Part shown: positions 45,682 through 53,739 of the stretch, piece after piece
Layout of the letters: every line of letters starts with the position of its first letter
Numbering within the stretch: the first letter of the stretch is position 1
From: Ruania halotolerans
GTDB lineage: Bacteria > Actinomycetota > Actinomycetes > Actinomycetales > Beutenbergiaceae
Direction of reading: 5' to 3'
NCBI RefSeq assembly: GCF_021049285.1
Contig: NZ_CP088017.1
Span: forward strand, 1,178,001-1,242,000
DNA length: 64,000 nucleotides
Position numbers and translations under genes: made by a program
The notes under the pieces: generated by a model
What the model saw: only the letters and a program-made list of their open reading frames with translations
Told to the model about the DNA's origin: nothing
The model's database searches: none

Positions 45682-46101
45682 TCAGGACGATGGGGCTGCG
45701 CTGGCGGCGCGTTCCTCTCGCAGCGACTGGATGAAGCTCTCCGCAGTGCGCAGCCGGCGGCGCAGCCTGTTGCAGCGCTCTTCAGTGGCGCTTTCGTAGT
45801 GGGCGAGCCGGTCCAGGGCTACTGTGCGGTCCTGCGCGGAAAGGTCAGTGCGGCCCAGCGTCTCCCGCACGTCCAGGAGCTCGCGCATCTCCTCCAGAGT
45901 GAAGTCCAATGGCTTCATCCCGGTGACGACCCGCAGCCGCTCGACATCTGCCTCGGTGTAGAGCCGGAAGCCGCCGGCCGATCTGGCCGTGGGTGTGAGC
46001 AAGCCCACCTCTTCGTAGTAGCGAATGGTGCGCAGCGAGAGCCCGGTGGCCTCGGCCACCGCGCCGATCTGCATCTGTTGCGTGCCCTGCGCGCCTGCCA
46101 T
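45682..46101 (-). CDS. MerR family transcriptional regulator
   Basis: A 139-residue regulator. The winged helix reads QIGAVAEATGLSLRTIRYYE and GLLTPTARSAGGFRLYTEAD, then VVTGMKPLDFTLEEMRELLD and a coiled-coil dimer helix. There are no Cys residues near the C-terminal end apart from one, so it is not a clear metal sensor. ATG 46101 has GGAGGA upstream. Its likely target is the dyad in front of the SulP gene 75 nt downstream; it would sense the need for that anion or a linked stress. Confidence 0.9.
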   Translation of the reverse strand: MAGAQGTQQMQIGAVAEATGLSLRTIRYYEEVGLLTPTARSAGGFRLYTEADVERLRVVTGMKPLDFTLEEMRELLDVRETLGRTDLSAQDRTVALDRLAHYESATEERCNRLRRRLRTAESFIQSLREERAASAAPSS

Positions 46102-46330
46102 GCATCCTCCGTCCGGCTGTCAGCACATCGTAGACAGGATGCGCGTGAGCCAGGCTCATCCCCCTGGATCGTGATCACGCCGGACCTCGGGTCCGGTCTC
46201 CGCCGTGCGGCCGTCCAGATTCCCGGATATTCTCCAGATACGGCCCGCGCCGCGCCCGACCCGGCCGCAGCCGGCGAGCCACATATCCGTTGCCCCTGCC
46301 CCTGGCAACTCCTGCGAAGAGGAGTGCGCC

Positions 46331-46924
46331 ATGAGCGAAGTGGTTGACCGTAATCCGGCGGCGCCGGTGTCGTCCGATCTGACTGTTGGCACCACGCGTA
46401 CCGCGGCAATCTCGTTAGACCAGGCGTGGGACGCGTGGACCACGCCGGGTGGTTTGTGGTCCTGGTGGTGTGCGGACGCCCCGGACGTCACGTGCTCGGT
46501 TGACTCCCGCGTCGGGGGCGAGTGCCGGATCCACTCCGCCTCCAGCGGGCTGGGGGCACGTGCCGCGTTTGTGACGATCGAGCGACCGAGTCGGTTGGTG
46601 CTGCGCTGGCGTTGGTTGGGCGACCACCGCCCCACGGGGGAGGACCTGGTTCAGGTGCGGTTCGTCGTCGACGAGGAGGATGTGGTCGTCACCGTCGAGC
46701 ACACCGTCTCCGACGATGCTGCGCTCGAGCCGTGCGCCGCGCGCTGGGGCCGGCTGATGGACGCGTTCGCTGGGCTGGGTGGCGACACACAGGCGCTGGT
46801 CTGCCCCCGCTGCGGGCACGCGGTAGTCGGCGCCCCTCCCGTGTGTACCGGTCGAGGTTGCCCGCTCGCGCGACAGGAACGCTGGACTGCGGACACGGTG
46901 CCGGTCCCGCTCGTTGACTACTGA
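46331..46924 (+). CDS. SRPBCC (AHSA1-like) domain protein with C-terminal zinc ribbon
   Basis: A 197-residue protein. The START/SRPBCC fold is seen from AAISLDQAWDAWTTPGGLWS through VTVEHTVSDDAALEPC, a hydrophobic-ligand-binding barrel. The last 45 residues hold a rubredoxin-like or zinc-ribbon motif LVCPRCGHAVVG and CTGRGCPLA (four Cys), which is not normal for AHSA1 proteins. ATG 46331 has GAGGAG upstream. It diverges from MerR over a 229-nt gap in which I see no gene. Ligand and role unknown. Confidence 0.78.
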   Translation: MSEVVDRNPAAPVSSDLTVGTTRTAAISLDQAWDAWTTPGGLWSWWCADAPDVTCSVDSRVGGECRIHSASSGLGARAAFVTIERPSRLVLRWRWLGDHRPTGEDLVQVRFVVDEEDVVVTVEHTVSDDAALEPCAARWGRLMDAFAGLGGDTQALVCPRCGHAVVGAPPVCTGRGCPLARQERWTADTVPVPLVDY

Positions 46925-47068
46925 GATCCGCCGGCTTGCGCATCGTTCGGGCCACTGGCGGATGCACTCGCCTCGGCGCACGCGTAGCGTGGCCAGTCTT
47001 CGTCGGTTCGGCGAGCGTGGGCACGTTCACCTGGATGAGTGCCACTCAGTGACTGGAGGATCACCGCC

Positions 47069-47767
47069 ATGGACCATGAGCAGCGGTTTATCGAACTTGC
47101 CGCCGACTTCACTGAAAAGCTGGTCACTCCCTATGACGTGAACGAGGCTCTGCTCGACCTGGCCGAGAAGCTCACCGAGCTCCTCAATCTGGCAGGCAGC
47201 GGGGTCACCCTCGGCGTGGATGGCCAGGTGCGTGCGGCAACGGCAGTCCCACCGCCGCTCACCGCCTTGGAGCAGTTTCAGGAAGATCATCAGATGGGGC
47301 CCTGTGTCACGGCTTACCGCACGGGTGAGGTGGTAACGATCAGCGACCTCGACGCTGAGGTCAGTTGGCCCGGATATCACGACGTGGCCGCGCAGGTAGG
47401 AGTGCGGGCCGTGGCCGGGATTCCGATGAAGCTGGCAGGCACCACCGTCGGGGCCCTGAATATGTACCACGCCGAGCCGCACTCCTGGGTGGAGAGCGAC
47501 CTGCTCGCCGCCCGCGTGATGAGCAACATGGCGACCGCCTACCTGATCCACTCCTCGACGCTGAACCAGAAGACCGAACTCTCCGCTCAACTCCAGCATG
47601 CGCTCGACAGTCGCGTTCTCATTGAACAGGCCAAGGGTGTCCTGGCGCAGACGCACGCGATCAGCATGAGTGGGGCGTACGAGCTGTTGCGTGGGCACGC
47701 CCGCAGTCACGGGTTGAAGGTCCGTGCAGTGGCCTACGAGGTGGTGGAGAACGGCCTACGCCTCTAG
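47069..47767 (+). CDS. GAF-ANTAR RNA-binding regulator
   Basis: A 232-residue antiterminator-type protein. The GAF domain spans about residues 10-150 (QMGPCVTAYRTGEVVTISDL, GVRAVAGIPMKLAGTTVGAL), and the C-terminal ANTAR helix bundle starts ALDSRVLIEQAKGVLAQTHA, ending VRAVAYEVVENGL. ANTAR domains bind paired RNA hairpins and prevent termination; GAF-ANTAR forms are common in Actinobacteria. ATG 47069 has TGGAGGA 8 nt upstream. Target RNA not identified. Confidence 0.93.
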   Translation: MDHEQRFIELAADFTEKLVTPYDVNEALLDLAEKLTELLNLAGSGVTLGVDGQVRAATAVPPPLTALEQFQEDHQMGPCVTAYRTGEVVTISDLDAEVSWPGYHDVAAQVGVRAVAGIPMKLAGTTVGALNMYHAEPHSWVESDLLAARVMSNMATAYLIHSSTLNQKTELSAQLQHALDSRVLIEQAKGVLAQTHAISMSGAYELLRGHARSHGLKVRAVAYEVVENGLRL

Positions 47768-47856
47768 CGGCTGCACCCAGGACGTTGCTCGCGCGGCAGG
47801 TGCGGCGTGACAACATCTAGGCTCGGGTCAGTCCGGCGAGCGAGAGGTGAGCACTG

Positions 47857-49674
47857 ATGGGCGCTCTGTGGCGCATCATGCGTGAGCTCCTGAGCGTGCT
47901 GCCCGCGGGAAGCTCTCGGTTCATCGTCACTTTCGCGGGGGCCTCGGCTGCGCTGGCGATCTTGGACGTTGCCGCGCTCGGCCTGCTCGCGCTCACCCTG
48001 AGTCCGTTGCTCTCCGAGTCGTCTGTGCAACTGCCATTGTTCGGCGAGGTGCCGAACTCCCGGTTGCCCATCCTGCTGGTGGTGGTGGGCGGGCTGATCG
48101 TGACCAAGAGCGTCCTCGCGATCGCCCTGCAGTGGGGTGCGACGCGCCGGTTCGCCCGGTTCGAGCAAGAGCTCGGTGCCCAGTTGCTGGATGCGTTCTT
48201 CAGTTCGCCATGGACGGAGCGGCTCGGCCGCAACTCCACCGATCTGGTGCGTTCCACCGATGTGGGTGTGGCCACCACGGTGACCGGGGTGCTCATCCCG
48301 GCGGCGATGCTCTCCGGGGAGATCTTCACGTTCGTGGCCGTGCTCGCCGTGCTGCTCGTGGCTCAGCCGGTGACGGCGCTGGTGGCCATCGCCTACTTCG
48401 GCCTGATCGGCGCGGTGCTCTACCTGTGGGTGCTGCGCAAGGCGGTGCTCGCCGGGCGGACCAACCGCGAGCACTCCACCCGCTCGGTGCGTCTGGTCAG
48501 TGAGATGGTGCACTCACTCAAGGAGATCACCCTGCGCGGCAAAGGCCCCGAAGTGGCCCGCGTGGTGCGCAAGGAGCGGCTGATCTCCTCCCGCGCGCGC
48601 GCGAACATGTCCTTCCTCGGGGTGGTGCCGCGCTACGTGTTGGAGGCCGGGCTGGTCGGCGGGCTTGCGCTCGGAGCCGGGGTCGGATACCTGCAAGGTT
48701 CGAGTCAGGGCCCGGAACAGGCGATGCAGGGCGCGCTCAGTGCTGTCGCGTTGTTCGCGGTGGCCGGCTTCCGGATCGTGCCCTCCCTCACCCGGTTCCA
48801 GTCGATCATGGCCCAGACGGGTGCCTCGATGCCGTTCGCACAGCAGGTGCTCGATGAGATCCGTGCCGGGGCCACTCGCGCCCATGATGCTGCGGCCGCC
48901 CCCGGCAGCGATCCAGTACCCGAGGACGCAGGCGAACTGGTGGTGGACGAGGTCTCTTTCCGCTATCCGACGGGGCGCGAGGATGCGGTACACGACGTCT
49001 CCTTCCGACTGCCGTTCGGCAGCTCGCTGGCGCTGGTGGGTGCTTCCGGTTCGGGCAAGTCCACGCTGGTGGACCTGCTGCTGGGGCTCCTCGAACCGAG
49101 CCACGGGCAGATCCGGGTGGGGGAGGTACCGATGAGCCGCGTGCTCACCTCTTGGCGCACCCGAGTGGGGTACGTGCCGCAAGAGGTCTCCCTGTTCGAC
49201 TCCACGGTGGCGCAGAACGTGGCACTGAGCTGGGAGTCCGATGAGGTGGACGAGGATCGCGTGCGCTGGGCGCTGGCCCGCGCGCAGATCCTCGACGTGA
49301 TCGAGGACCGGCCCGGCGGGATCCATACCCGGGTGGGCGAGCGAGGGATGGCCCTCTCCGGCGGGCAACGGCAACGCCTCGGGATCGCCCGCGCCCTCTA
49401 CTCCGACCCCCTCGTGCTGATCATGGACGAGGCCACATCCGCACTGGACACCTCCACCGAGGCAGCCGTGACCTCAGCCATCGCCGAACTCAGCGGGGAC
49501 GTGACGATCGTGGTGGTGGCGCACCGGCTGGCCACGATCCGGCACAGCGACACGGTGTGTTTCATGCGAGACGGGCGTCTCGTGGCGCACGGGACCTTCA
49601 GTGAGGTGGTGGCCGCCGAGCCGGACTTCGCCCAGCAGGCGGCCCTGGCCGGGTTGATCGAGGAGAACGAGTGA
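47857..49674 (+). CDS. ABC transporter, fused membrane and ATPase domains
   Basis: A 605-residue half-exporter. Residues 1-330 contain six membrane helices; the ATPase domain has Walker A GASGSGKSTLVDLLLG, Q-loop GYVPQEVSLFDSTV, signature LSGGQRQRLGIARALY, Walker B VLIMDEATSALD and the switch His in VVAHRLATI. Position at the head of a glycosyltransferase operon suggests it flips a lipid-linked saccharide or exports a glycan precursor, like PglK/WlaB-type flippases. The following GT gene overlaps its stop as GTGA. Confidence 0.9.
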   Translation: MGALWRIMRELLSVLPAGSSRFIVTFAGASAALAILDVAALGLLALTLSPLLSESSVQLPLFGEVPNSRLPILLVVVGGLIVTKSVLAIALQWGATRRFARFEQELGAQLLDAFFSSPWTERLGRNSTDLVRSTDVGVATTVTGVLIPAAMLSGEIFTFVAVLAVLLVAQPVTALVAIAYFGLIGAVLYLWVLRKAVLAGRTNREHSTRSVRLVSEMVHSLKEITLRGKGPEVARVVRKERLISSRARANMSFLGVVPRYVLEAGLVGGLALGAGVGYLQGSSQGPEQAMQGALSAVALFAVAGFRIVPSLTRFQSIMAQTGASMPFAQQVLDEIRAGATRAHDAAAAPGSDPVPEDAGELVVDEVSFRYPTGREDAVHDVSFRLPFGSSLALVGASGSGKSTLVDLLLGLLEPSHGQIRVGEVPMSRVLTSWRTRVGYVPQEVSLFDSTVAQNVALSWESDEVDEDRVRWALARAQILDVIEDRPGGIHTRVGERGMALSGGQRQRLGIARALYSDPLVLIMDEATSALDTSTEAAVTSAIAELSGDVTIVVVAHRLATIRHSDTVCFMRDGRLVAHGTFSEVVAAEPDFAQQAALAGLIEENE

Positions 49675-51224
49675 GCGAGTCCGACCAGATGCCGGGCGCC
49701 GACGAGGCAGTGCCGGGTGCGACTGACGCTGCCGAGCAGGCGTTCGACGGCGTCCAGGAAGCGGTCCAGCAGGCGGTGCATCCAGAGGCGCCACTCACGG
49801 TGCGCGGACACACACCGCGGGTAGCAATCCTCGTGTACAACGACGCGCACGCCGACGCCCGGGTGCTCAAGACGGCCGCCACGTTGCGCGCTGCCGGGTG
49901 CGAAGTGCGGATCCTCGCCGTGGCGCGCGAACGCGCCGGGTATCCGGAGGGCGGCGAGACGCTGCCGAACGGTGTGCAGATCGTGCGACTGCCGGAATTC
50001 CAGCTCGCGCGCTCGGCGCCGTGGCTGGCACACGCCTACCGATGGGTGCTGGACCGGCTGCGGCGGGTGGCGGGCGCCGAGGAGCCCACCGCTGCCGCAT
50101 CCGGCCCGGTGTCGGGTGCGTTCCGGTCGCCCTCGGACGGCTCCACGACACCAACGCACCCCACAGCCGCTCCCGCTGAACCGGCCGGGACTCCGGCGCC
50201 GGCCGCAGCCGCCAAGCCGGTCGGGGCCCTGCTGGACCTGTGGCTGCGCACCTACCGCACCGTCAGCCTGGCGATCTACTGGCGGGCCGCGATCGCCGAC
50301 GGCGTGGCGTTCGCTCCCGATGTGATCCACGCCAACGACGGCAACACCCTCTACCCGGCGATGCGGATCGCCCGGCACACCCGCGCCCGGCTTGTCTACG
50401 ACGCCCACGAGCTGTGGCGCCATCGCAACGTGCGGCCGCGTCCCGTGGCCCCGCATGTGGAGCACCTGATGGAACGACTCGGGATCCGCCGCGCCACCTC
50501 GGTGATCACCGTCTCTCCGAGCATCGCCGCCTGGTTGCACCGCACCTACCGGCTGCCGCGCACGCCCGCACTGGTGCGCAACATCCCCGCCGCTGCACCG
50601 GTGCCCGACCCCGCGCAAGGGCTCCTCCGCGAACGCGCAGGCCTCGATCCCCAGACCCCGGTGATCGCCTACGGCGGGCGGATCACCACCAGCCGCGGGA
50701 TCGAGGAGACGATTGACGCCCTGGCGCATCTCCCCGAGATCCACCTGGTGCTCCTCGGCTATGGCGAGGAGGACTACCTGGCCGTGGTCCGCCGTCGGGC
50801 GCGTGCGGCTGGAGTGGAAGAGCGAGTGCACATGGTCGGGGCGGTTCCCTCGGCGGAGGTGGCCACGGCGCTCGCAGACGCCGACCTCTCGGTGGTCTAC
50901 GTGCGCCCCGCGTGCCTGAGCTACGAGTACTCGCTGCCGAACAAGCTGTTCGAGTCGATCCATGCCGGGCTGCCGATCGTCGCGGCCGACCTGCCCGACA
51001 CCAAGGCTGTCGTGCTCGAGTACGGGGTGGGGGAGATCTTCGCCGTCGACGGCGGCCCTGCCGAGCTGGCCGCCGCGATGCAGCGGGTGCTCGCAGACCC
51101 CCAGGCCTACCGGGCCGCTGCCCGGGAGGCTGCGGCTGCACTCACCTGGGAGGGCGAGGCCGAGGTGCTGCTCGCCGAGTACCGCCGAGTGCTCGGACAT
51201 CGCGCTGGGCGGGGCCACACGTGA
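49671..51224 (+). CDS. GT4-type glycosyltransferase
   Basis: A 517-residue GT-B enzyme. RVAILVYNDAHADARVLKTA opens the N-terminal domain; DVIHANDGNTLYPAMRIARH and VYDAHELWRHRNV follow. The GT4 C-domain has VIAYGGRITTSRGIEETIDA and the donor-site EYSLPNKLFESIHAGLPIVA. A Pro/Ala-rich insertion of about 50 residues sits near residues 130-185. It is coupled to the ABC exporter before it and to another GT after it by 4-nt overlaps. Confidence 0.9.
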   Translation: MSESDQMPGADEAVPGATDAAEQAFDGVQEAVQQAVHPEAPLTVRGHTPRVAILVYNDAHADARVLKTAATLRAAGCEVRILAVARERAGYPEGGETLPNGVQIVRLPEFQLARSAPWLAHAYRWVLDRLRRVAGAEEPTAAASGPVSGAFRSPSDGSTTPTHPTAAPAEPAGTPAPAAAAKPVGALLDLWLRTYRTVSLAIYWRAAIADGVAFAPDVIHANDGNTLYPAMRIARHTRARLVYDAHELWRHRNVRPRPVAPHVEHLMERLGIRRATSVITVSPSIAAWLHRTYRLPRTPALVRNIPAAAPVPDPAQGLLRERAGLDPQTPVIAYGGRITTSRGIEETIDALAHLPEIHLVLLGYGEEDYLAVVRRRARAAGVEERVHMVGAVPSAEVATALADADLSVVYVRPACLSYEYSLPNKLFESIHAGLPIVAADLPDTKAVVLEYGVGEIFAVDGGPAELAAAMQRVLADPQAYRAAAREAAAALTWEGEAEVLLAEYRRVLGHRAGRGHT

Positions 51225-52360
51225 GCCAGGTGTGGGTGATCTCGTTCTCTCCGATCGCCGAGGACGCCCGGGTGCTCAAGCAGGTGCGGGTGCTGGCCGC
51301 CGAGCATGAGGTGACCACCGTCGGCTACGGGCCGCCGCCGGCCGAGGCGAGCCGGCACTATGAGATCCCCGCAGAGCTGGTGGCCTGGCATAAGGACCGG
51401 CTCAGTCTGATGCTGCGCCGCTACCGGCAGGTGCAGGCGAAGAACACCGTGATCGCGCACCTGCACACCACGCTGCCGGTGGGTGAGGCGGACGTGGTGG
51501 TGGCCAATGACGCCGACACCGTGCCGTTGGCGCTCGCGCTGCGCCCGCGCGCCGGCGTGCATGTGGACCTGCACGAATACGCCCCGCGGGAGAACGAGGA
51601 GTCGTGGCGATGGCGGCTGTTCGTGGCACCGTACTACCGGTGGATCATCCGCCGGTTCGTCACGCGAGCGGCCTCGGTCACGACCGTAGGGCGGGGGCTC
51701 GCGCAGGAGTACCAGCGCGAGTTCGGGATCGAGGCGGGTGTGGTGGAGAACGCCACCGCCTTTCATGACGCCGAACCCACTCAGGTCGAGCGGCCGATCC
51801 GGCTGGTGCACTCGGGCAATGCGCGCCGTAACCGCACCCTGGAGCTGATGATCGACGCCGTGGCCGCCACTAGCGCCGATGTGACCCTCGATCTGTTCCT
51901 GATGCCGAACGACCCTACCTATCTGGCCGAGCTGAAGGAGCGTGCGGCGGCGACGAACGCAGCGCTTGGCTCGGATCGGGCGCGCGTGCACGATCCGGTG
52001 CCGTATGCGGAGCTGGTGCCTACGCTGTGCGGCTACGACGTGGGCGTGTTCGTGCTCCCACCGCTCACGTTCAACTACCGGTGGACCTTGCCGAACAAGT
52101 TCTTCGATTTCGTGCAGGCCCGGCTGGGCATCATCGTGGGCCCCTCACCGGAGATGGCAGGCCTGGTGCGCGAGCACGGTCTGGGGGAGGTCACCGAGGA
52201 GTTCACGACGGCGTCCCTCACCCAGGTGTTGGATCGGCTCTCTCCGGAGGCGGTCCAGCAGTGGAAGGCTGCCTCACATGCTTTGGCGCCGGAGGTGGCG
52301 GCGGAGCGTCGATCCGGCGGGTGGGTCGATGCGGTGCGGGCGTTGGTTGGCGGCCGGTAG
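51221..52360 (+). CDS. glycosyltransferase (GT4-like)
   Basis: A 379-residue GT-B enzyme from GTG 51221. Visible are VWVISFSPIAEDARVLKQVR, VVVANDADTVPLALALRPRA, VDLHEYAPRENEESW, RLVHSGNARRNRTLELMIDA and the donor-site FNYRWTLPNKFFDFVQARLG. The first 20 residues are similar in plan to the gene before it, so the two likely arose by duplication. A segment near its 3' end (52141-52236) is repeated, decayed, at 53542-53636. The long open frame upstream of 51221 is not used. Confidence 0.9.
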   Translation: MSQVWVISFSPIAEDARVLKQVRVLAAEHEVTTVGYGPPPAEASRHYEIPAELVAWHKDRLSLMLRRYRQVQAKNTVIAHLHTTLPVGEADVVVANDADTVPLALALRPRAGVHVDLHEYAPRENEESWRWRLFVAPYYRWIIRRFVTRAASVTTVGRGLAQEYQREFGIEAGVVENATAFHDAEPTQVERPIRLVHSGNARRNRTLELMIDAVAATSADVTLDLFLMPNDPTYLAELKERAAATNAALGSDRARVHDPVPYAELVPTLCGYDVGVFVLPPLTFNYRWTLPNKFFDFVQARLGIIVGPSPEMAGLVREHGLGEVTEEFTTASLTQVLDRLSPEAVQQWKAASHALAPEVAAERRSGGWVDAVRALVGGR

Positions 52361-52385
52361 CGCAAGGACGAGCTGGGATCGGCGC

Positions 52386-52802
52386 TCAGCGCCGCAGTGC
52401 TGTTTCGGCTGCTTCGGTGAGAGCCGCAGCGTTCCTCACGGCCGTCTTCGCGCGAGACAAGGTGAGGTAGACGAGCCCGTAGTGTGCTCCGTCCTTGACC
52501 TCAAGGAGTCGCGCAAGTGAGCGGGACATCTCTTTCCCGTTCGGCTCGACCTGTTCGAGGAGCCGCGTGGCCTCGCGGTGATCCTGGCCGCGCGGGCGTT
52601 GCCCGAGGTTTCGACAGCACAGCGAGTCGGAGGCAGCGATTCCTGCGAGTACGGCGAGCGCTGCCGCAGCGCCTGGCGTTGCCAGATCGTCATCGGCATC
52701 GAGGATGAGTTCCGCGGTATCGAGGAACTTGCGCGATTGGGCCGCCCTCACCCTGGCCTCGGCGATGCCGCAGTCCTGAGTCCGTGCACCCCGTGTCGTC
52801 AT
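52386..52802 (-). CDS. HEPN domain protein (toxin candidate)
   Basis: A 138-residue all-helical protein. The sequence RKFLDTAELILDADDDLATP, VLAGIAASDSLCCRNLGQRP, RGQDHREATRLL and VKDGAHYGLVYLTLSRAKTA matches HEPN proteins that pair with minimal nucleotidyltransferases in Actinobacteria. The RNase-type R-x(4-6)-H motif is not at its usual place, though R-x5-H occurs across RPRGQDH. HEPN partners are often RNases held in check or modified by the nucleotidyltransferase. Its ATG overlaps the stop of the partner by one base (TGATG). Confidence 0.8.
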   Translation of the reverse strand: MTTRGARTQDCGIAEARVRAAQSRKFLDTAELILDADDDLATPGAAAALAVLAGIAASDSLCCRNLGQRPRGQDHREATRLLEQVEPNGKEMSRSLARLLEVKDGAHYGLVYLTLSRAKTAVRNAAALTEAAETALRR

Positions 52803-53419
52803 CAGTGGAGTTCCTTCCGAATCAGCCGATCCAGCAGTGTGCCGAACACCACGACGGCGTCCCGACGCCACTCGTCCACGATCGCCTCACCTGTGGTGAC
52901 GTGCCGGGCGAAATCGGTGTCCGTGATGTCGTAGACCTGGCAGTGGTTGCCCGTCCACGTGAGCACGGATTCGCGAAGCGTGTCGACCTGGCTTGTCCAC
53001 ATAGGCTCGTCCGCGGTGTGGTGCACGATCAAGATGTCCACGTCACTGTCAACGCCGCCGTCTCCGCGCGCCGCGGAACCGAACACGGCCACCGTTGTCG
53101 GTTCGATCTCCCAAGACATAATCAGGTCACGGAGGCGGTCGAAGAGTTCCTGTCGAAGTTCAGTCAGTGCACGCACGGCGGGCCACGCAATGTGGTCGCG
53201 GTTCGCCACGTACATCGTGGCCCGTCCGGCCCTGGTTGCATGGACTAGTCCGTGCTCCACCATGCGGTTCAATACGAGTCGCACCCCGGACTCGCTGCCC
53301 GTGCCCGCCAGGCGGTGTGCCTCGCGACCCGTGAGTGCACGGGATGTGCCCGCGAGGACCTCCAGCACGGGGCCCTCCAGCGAGGGGACGACGGCCGTCA
53401 TGGGTCGACTCACATCCAT
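52802..53419 (-). CDS. nucleotidyltransferase with winged-helix N terminus (antitoxin candidate)
   Basis: About 205 residues (ATG 53419; GTG 53425 possible). Residues 10-75 look like a winged helix (LTGREAHRLAGTGSESGVRL, VLNRMVEHGLVHATRAGRAT); the rest is a polymerase-beta-type domain with TVAVFGSAARGDGGVDSDVD, giving the GS and DxD signature. This fits type VII HEPN-MNT modules in which the MNT adenylylates or otherwise neutralises HEPN. The DNA-binding part suggests autoregulation at the repeated motif at 53474-53508. Expression of both proteins is coupled. Confidence 0.82.
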   Translation of the reverse strand: MDVSRPMTAVVPSLEGPVLEVLAGTSRALTGREAHRLAGTGSESGVRLVLNRMVEHGLVHATRAGRATMYVANRDHIAWPAVRALTELRQELFDRLRDLIMSWEIEPTTVAVFGSAARGDGGVDSDVDILIVHHTADEPMWTSQVDTLRESVLTWTGNHCQVYDITDTDFARHVTTGEAIVDEWRRDAVVVFGTLLDRLIRKELH

Positions 53420-53473
53420 AAGCACCTCAACTCACTTCACCGCACCCATCAACAGCACGCTACCGATATCAGT

Positions 53474-53508
53474 AGAATACTACGGATAAGAGCAGAATAC
53501 TACGGATA
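53474..53508 (-). promoter_or_regulatory. iterated operator/promoter of the HEPN-MNT module
   Basis: AGAATACTACGGATA occurs twice with a 20-nt period (53474-53488 and 53494-53508). The first copy lies in a GTAG-AATA-CTAC dyad. Read on the minus strand each copy has TATTCT, a good -10 box. The period of two helix turns suits cooperative binding by the winged-helix nucleotidyltransferase. Confidence 0.6.
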
Positions 53509-53541
53509 GTAGGGCTGGCGCCAGTCATCCGTGCGACGTAT

Positions 53542-53636
53542 CCCCTCACCCGAAATGGCTGCGCTGGTGCGCGAGCACGGTCTGGGGGAGGTCACCGAGG
53601 ATTTCACGACGGCGTCCCTCACCCAGTGTTGGACCG
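53542..53636 (+). pseudogene. decayed copy of the 3' part of the glycosyltransferase at 51221-52360
   Basis: About 95 nt match 52141-52236 with roughly seven mismatches and one missing base, including identical runs of 38 and 24 nt. It encodes MAALVREHGLGEVTEDFTTA in the corresponding frame, then shifts. No start, no remaining domain. The rest of the gap to wecB (53637-53739) holds nothing I can support. The copy and the intact gene flank the HEPN-MNT module as direct repeats. Confidence 0.75.
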
Positions 53637-53739
53637 GGGAGTCTCTGACACATCGGAGCCTCCACCAGATCCAGTGAGATTCACCTGGAGCGTTGCAACT
53701 ATCGATCGTGCAGCAGACCCTCTCGTCACGCATATCCAG

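Noticed and set aside
52380-52395. Short hairpin CGGCGCT-C-AGCGCCG as terminator after the glycosyltransferase
   Set aside because: Stem of only 7 bp with a 1-nt loop, partly inside the HEPN coding end.
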